DNA of 64,000 bases, taken from contig CAMBDL010000001.1 in assembly GCA_945865365.1 (NCBI GenBank), positions 124,001-188,000 of the forward strand, in the 5' to 3' direction. Numbering within the stretch: position 1 is the first letter of the stretch; each line of letters begins with the position of its first letter. A program made the position numbers and the translations under genes. Positions 60,377 to 64,000 of this stretch are shown here, piece after piece. This stretch comes from Streptomyces griseus. GTDB taxonomy: Bacteria > Actinomycetota > Actinomycetes > Nanopelagicales > Nanopelagicaceae. The notes below the pieces were generated by a model. It searched no databases and was not told where the DNA came from. It saw only the letters and a program-made list of their open reading frames with translations.

Positions 60377-63226
60377 CTATCGATACTCATCTAATGGCGT
60401 GCAGGCACAGACGAGATTGCGATCGCCATGAACTCCATCGATACGCGAAACTGGCGGCCAGTACTTCATGCGAGAGCCGATCGACTCCCCAGGAACAAGA
60501 CCATCTGGCAGAACTGGATACCCGCCCTTCTCCCGGCTGTAGGCCCTCTCCCACTGGGTGGAGACAACCGAGTGCGCTGTGTGCGGGGCATGTCGCAGGG
60601 CAGAGGCCTCCACGCTCACCTGTCCATCGAGAATCTCTTGAATCTCTAGGCGAATGGCGAGCATTGCATCGATAAAGCGGTGAATCTCAGTTATATCCTC
60701 AGACTCCGTTGGTTCAATCATCAAGGTACCGGCGACAGGAAAAGACATAGTTGGAGCGTGGAAGCCGTAGTCCATCAACCTCTTAGCAATATCATCGACA
60801 GTGACCCCCGAATCCTTCGTTAACCCGCGAATATCAAGGATGCACTCATGGGCTACACGGCCGTTGAGGCCGGTGTAGAGAACTGGATACGCATCTGCAA
60901 GACGCAGTGCAATGTAATTTGCCGAGAGAATCGCCACTTGAGTCGCATGAGTTACCCCTTCTCCCCCCAGTAAGCGAATGTAGGCCCATGAGATTGGCAA
61001 GATGCTAGCTGAACCAAATGGGGCAGCTGAGATTGGACCAGGTCCAGTGGCCGGCCCGGCTAGAGGATCCATTGGATGATTAGGTAGAAATGGCGCCAGG
61101 TGTGCCCGTGAAATAACCGGACCTACCCCAGGGCCTCCTCCACCGTGTGGAATTGCAAAGGTCTTATGCAAATTCAAGTGAGAAACATCGGCGCCGAATT
61201 TTCCAGGTTGAGCAAGGCCCACCAATGCATTCAAATTGGCACCATCGACGTAGACCTGACCACCAGCATCATGAACCAAGGCACAGATATTCGAGACAGC
61301 GGTTTCAAATACTCCATGTGTTGATGGATAAGTGATCATTAAGGCGGCGAGCGTGGCGCCATGTTCGGCTATCTTCTCCTTGATGTCATCTACCGAGACA
61401 TTTCCATGGTCATCGCACTCAACTACTACAACCTTCATCCCAGCCATGACCGCTGAGGCGGCATTTGTCCCATGGGCACTTGAAGGAATAAGACAGATAT
61501 TTCGCGCCTGATCTGCGCGTGAGTCATGGTAATTTCTAATCGCAAGTAAGCCAGCGAACTCGCCTTGACTGCCCGCATTAGGCTGCAGAGAGACTGCGTC
61601 GTATCCAGTAATCGCTACAAGCCAATCAGATAACTGTTGAATGAGCTTTCGTGAGCCAGCGCTCTGATCAGCGGGTGCAAATGGGTGCAACGATGAAAAC
61701 TCCGGCCACGTGACCGCTTCCATCTCTGTTACAGCATTGAGTTTCATAGTGCATGAACCTAAAGGAATCATAGTTCTATCTAGTGCTAGATCTTTATCGG
61801 CTAAATTACGTAGATAACGCATCATGCCTGTTTCGCTGTGATAGGAGTTAAAAACAGGGTGCGTTAAATACTTACTTGTACGAAGAAATTGTGCAGGGAT
61901 CTTCCGCCCTTCAGCATCTTTAACACCAAAGATAGAAAGTACATCGGTGAAAGTCGCTTCAGTAGTCTCTTCATCAAAGCAGACTCGCACCTCTGTATCG
62001 CTCACCCGTGCAAAGTTAATACCTAGATCGCTCGCCTTTGAGTGAATCAGGTTCGCATCGTTGACGAGAATGTGCACAGTATCGAAAATGACATCGGCAC
62101 TACCATTTGTTGCAGCATGAAGACGAGATGCAAAGCCATGTACTCTTTCGGCAATATGGCGAAGACCATCAGGACCATGCCACATCGCATAGAAAGAGCT
62201 CATGTTGGCCAATAGGACTTGGGCCGTGCAGATGTTGGAGGTCGCCTTGTCGCGACGGATATGTTGTTCACGGGTTTGAAGTGCTAATCGAAATGCCGGC
62301 CTTCCCGTAGCATCAATACTCTGCCCCACAAGGCGCCCAGGCATCGAACGCTCTAACCCCTTACGCACTGCTAAGAAGCCAGCATGAGGTCCGCCAAAGC
62401 CCATGGGAACTCCAAAGCGTTGTGCAGTTCCAACAGCGATATCGGCCCCCCACTCCCCTGGAGCTTTCAAAAGTGTCAATGCAAGTAGATCGGTTGCCGC
62501 AATCACACATGCATCTTTCGTGTGTGCATAATCTGCGAACTGTGAATAATCAATCACAGTTCCTGTTGTATCGGGATATTGAAGCAAGGCACCAAAAAAT
62601 TCGCCCGCATAACCATCTCGTACAACATGACCAGAATCAATCTCAACTACCGTGATGCCAAGTGGCTTTGCACGTGTGCGCACAACGGCCTTAGTCTGCG
62701 GATGTACATGCTCCTCAATCAAGAAAACAGCGTCATCACTGAGCTTTGAAGCACGCCTGGCAAGAGTCATCGCCTCTGCCGCAGCGGTGCTCTCATCAAG
62801 CATCGATGCATTTGAAATATCAAGCGCGGTTAATTCACAGATCATTGTTTGAAATGCAAAGAGCGCTTCTAAACGACCTTGAGATATCTCGGGTTGATAC
62901 GGTGTATAAGCGGTGTACCAGGCTGGATTTTCAAAAACATTTCTCTGAATTACCGCGGGAACAATCGTTCCGTAATATCCAGTTCCAATTAATGACCTGA
63001 AAACTTTATTCTCTGCAGCGATTGAACGCAGCTCTGCAATAACTTCGACCTCCGTCTTGGCACCATCGAGAGCGCTCTCCACAACACCATGGACTGCGAT
63101 ATTTGATGGAACAACATCGCTGATAAATGAATCAAGATCTGGATATCCGAGCGCCTGCAACATCGAACTTTCATCTGCTGAGGTTGGTCCTATATGTCGA
63201 CGTGAAAATCCGTCGTAATCAACCAT
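60377..63226 (-). CDS. gcvP: Glycine dehydrogenase (decarboxylating), P-protein
   Basis: FSRRHIGP, LDEstTAAAEAM ([17 protein letters not shown]), [28 protein letters not shown]; likely start [11 protein letters not shown] at 63226. Confidence 0.97.
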   Translation of the reverse strand: MVDYDGFSRRHIGPTSADESSMLQALGYPDLDSFISDVVPSNIAVHGVVESALDGAKTEVEVIAELRSIAAENKVFRSLIGTGYYGTIVPAVIQRNVFENPAWYTAYTPYQPEISQGRLEALFAFQTMICELTALDISNASMLDESTAAAEAMTLARRASKLSDDAVFLIEEHVHPQTKAVVRTRAKPLGITVVEIDSGHVVRDGYAGEFFGALLQYPDTTGTVIDYSQFADYAHTKDACVIAATDLLALTLLKAPGEWGADIAVGTAQRFGVPMGFGGPHAGFLAVRKGLERSMPGRLVGQSIDATGRPAFRLALQTREQHIRRDKATSNICTAQVLLANMSSFYAMWHGPDGLRHIAERVHGFASRLHAATNGSADVIFDTVHILVNDANLIHSKASDLGINFARVSDTEVRVCFDEETTEATFTDVLSIFGVKDAEGRKIPAQFLRTSKYLTHPVFNSYHSETGMMRYLRNLADKDLALDRTMIPLGSCTMKLNAVTEMEAVTWPEFSSLHPFAPADQSAGSRKLIQQLSDWLVAITGYDAVSLQPNAGSQGEFAGLLAIRNYHDSRADQARNICLIPSSAHGTNAASAVMAGMKVVVVECDDHGNVSVDDIKEKIAEHGATLAALMITYPSTHGVFETAVSNICALVHDAGGQVYVDGANLNALVGLAQPGKFGADVSHLNLHKTFAIPHGGGGPGVGPVISRAHLAPFLPNHPMDPLAGPATGPGPISAAPFGSASILPISWAYIRLLGGEGVTHATQVAILSANYIALRLADAYPVLYTGLNGRVAHECILDIRGLTKDSGVTVDDIAKRLMDYGFHAPTMSFPVAGTLMIEPTESEDITEIHRFIDAMLAIRLEIQEILDGQVSVEASALRHAPHTAHSVVSTQWERAYSREKGGYPVLPDGLVPGESIGSRMKYWPPVSRIDGVHGDRNLVCACTPLDEYR

Positions 63227-63285
63227 AACCACAATCTCCAACCCATACGGGTCGAAATTACCCGTAGGAGTTAAGAGTATTGCTT

Positions 63286-63786
63286 TTATGCGCCTTTACT
63301 GTTGCGGCGTAGAGAAAGTTCGTCGTTAGATTCAACACCTTCTACGTGTCCGGTAATTTCACCCTGTAAGAGCGAGAGTGAACCCTCAACCTCATGCCAC
63401 ACCTTGCCCACTGCAATGCCGAAGACACCTTGCCCACCTGCAAGTAAGTCGATAATCTCATCAGGGCTTGCGCACTCATAGATCGAGGCACCATCACTTA
63501 ACAACGTCATGCTCTCAAGCTCTGCTACTCCCCGACCACGCACATGATCCACCGCGGTGCGAATGTTTTGAAGTGATACACCGGCATCCAGTAAGCGCTT
63601 AACAATTTTCAATACAAGAATATCTCGAAAGCCATAGAGTCTTTGAGTTCCTGAGCCACTTGCTGTACGAACGCTTGGCTCAACTAAAGATGTGCGGGCC
63701 CAATAATCTAACTGGCGATAAGTAATTCCCGCCGCCGAGCATGCAGTTGCGCCGCGGTAGCCGATCTCAGTCTCTTGGGAAGTCAC
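63286..63786 (-). CDS. MerR-family transcriptional regulator
   Basis: [60 protein letters not shown]; between gcvP and a bifunctional nuclease. Confidence 0.88.
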   Translation of the reverse strand: MTSQETEIGYRGATACSAAGITYRQLDYWARTSLVEPSVRTASGSGTQRLYGFRDILVLKIVKRLLDAGVSLQNIRTAVDHVRGRGVAELESMTLLSDGASIYECASPDEIIDLLAGGQGVFGIAVGKVWHEVEGSLSLLQGEITGHVEGVESNDELSLRRNSKGA

Positions 63787-63893
63787 GTCGAGCTCGATTC
63801 TCTTGGGGAGTGCTGATAAATCTAAGGTAGTCGAGCTGTAGTTTCAATGACCGACACGGTCGCAACCTCTACTAGAGATTGAGGGTTTTACCG

Positions 63894-64000
63894 CTAACTT
63901 GCGAAATCGTCAGGGTTAATCTCATCCAAGAAGGCCCTAAAGCGCTCAACCTCTTGATTCTCCTCGCCGCCCTCCATCGGGATCGCTATACCTGCATCCT
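63894..64000 (-). CDS. Bifunctional nuclease (DUF151) family protein, C-terminus only (continues beyond window)
   Basis: My own translation: DAGIAIPMEGGEENQEVERFRAFLDEINPDDFAS*. C-terminus and neighbourhood (MerR, gcvP) match this family. Confidence 0.65.
   Translation of the reverse strand, partial: DAGIAIPMEGGEENQEVERFRAFLDEINPDDFAS

Noticed and set aside
60394-60675. Plus-strand ORF inside gcvP (93 aa), and similar ORFs at 60428-60649, 61147-61335, 62107-62310 and 62422-62655
   Set aside because: Antisense to a clearly coding gcvP frame; sequence is codon shadow with no recognisable domain.
1-64000. CRISPR arrays, insertion sequences, prophage, toxin-antitoxin or defence islands
   Set aside because: No regularly spaced repeats, transposase/integrase motifs or defence-gene signatures were seen; the region is core metabolic and informational genes.

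Overview
This 64 kb window is a dense chromosomal core region of an actinobacterium. By eye the base composition is moderate to low GC for the phylum. The BldD-like regulator, MshC, PafB/PafC, actinobacterial-type IHF, HelY and DUF3090 all point to Actinobacteria; a streamlined freshwater-type lineage such as Nanopelagicales is my inference and is not proven here. Contents in order: hisS (truncated at the left edge), aspS, alaS, ruvX, mltG, the aro cluster, efp, nusB, a bldD-like gene, the pyr operon, mihF-gmk, rpoZ, coaBC, metK, priA-like, def, fmt, rsmB, rpe, hisEG, serB, an ABC ATPase, ung, an NCS2 permease, YczE-like and DUF554 membrane proteins, ADH, tdk, an acyltransferase, apt, tRNA-Leu(GAG), an M20 peptidase, AKR, a phosphatase/DUF3090/SCO1664 module, mshC, PAC2, HAD, RecB-like, trmI, pafBC, tatAC, DGK, helY, a 5'-3' exonuclease, lnt, gcvP, MerR, and the C-terminus of a bifunctional nuclease. 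I saw no mobile elements, CRISPR arrays or prophage. The most notable observations are: (1) one uninterrupted ORF joining the actinobacterial IHF to guanylate kinase; (2) a recurring TANNNT hexamer 6-8 nt upstream of start codons, suggesting widespread leaderless transcription; (3) the Pup-proteasome block missing between trmI and pafBC; (4) tRNA-Leu ending 1 nt before the apt start codon; (5) a PyrR-type leader hairpin that sequesters the pyrR Shine-Dalgarno; (6) an intact c-di-GMP signature (RXD-X8-RXXD) in the BldD-like protein; (7) four convergent gene pairs ending in exact 4-nt stop-stop overlaps; (8) a 31-aa membrane micro-ORF upstream of hisE; (9) an uncharacterised, translationally coupled phosphatase/DUF3090/kinase-fold module next to mshC.
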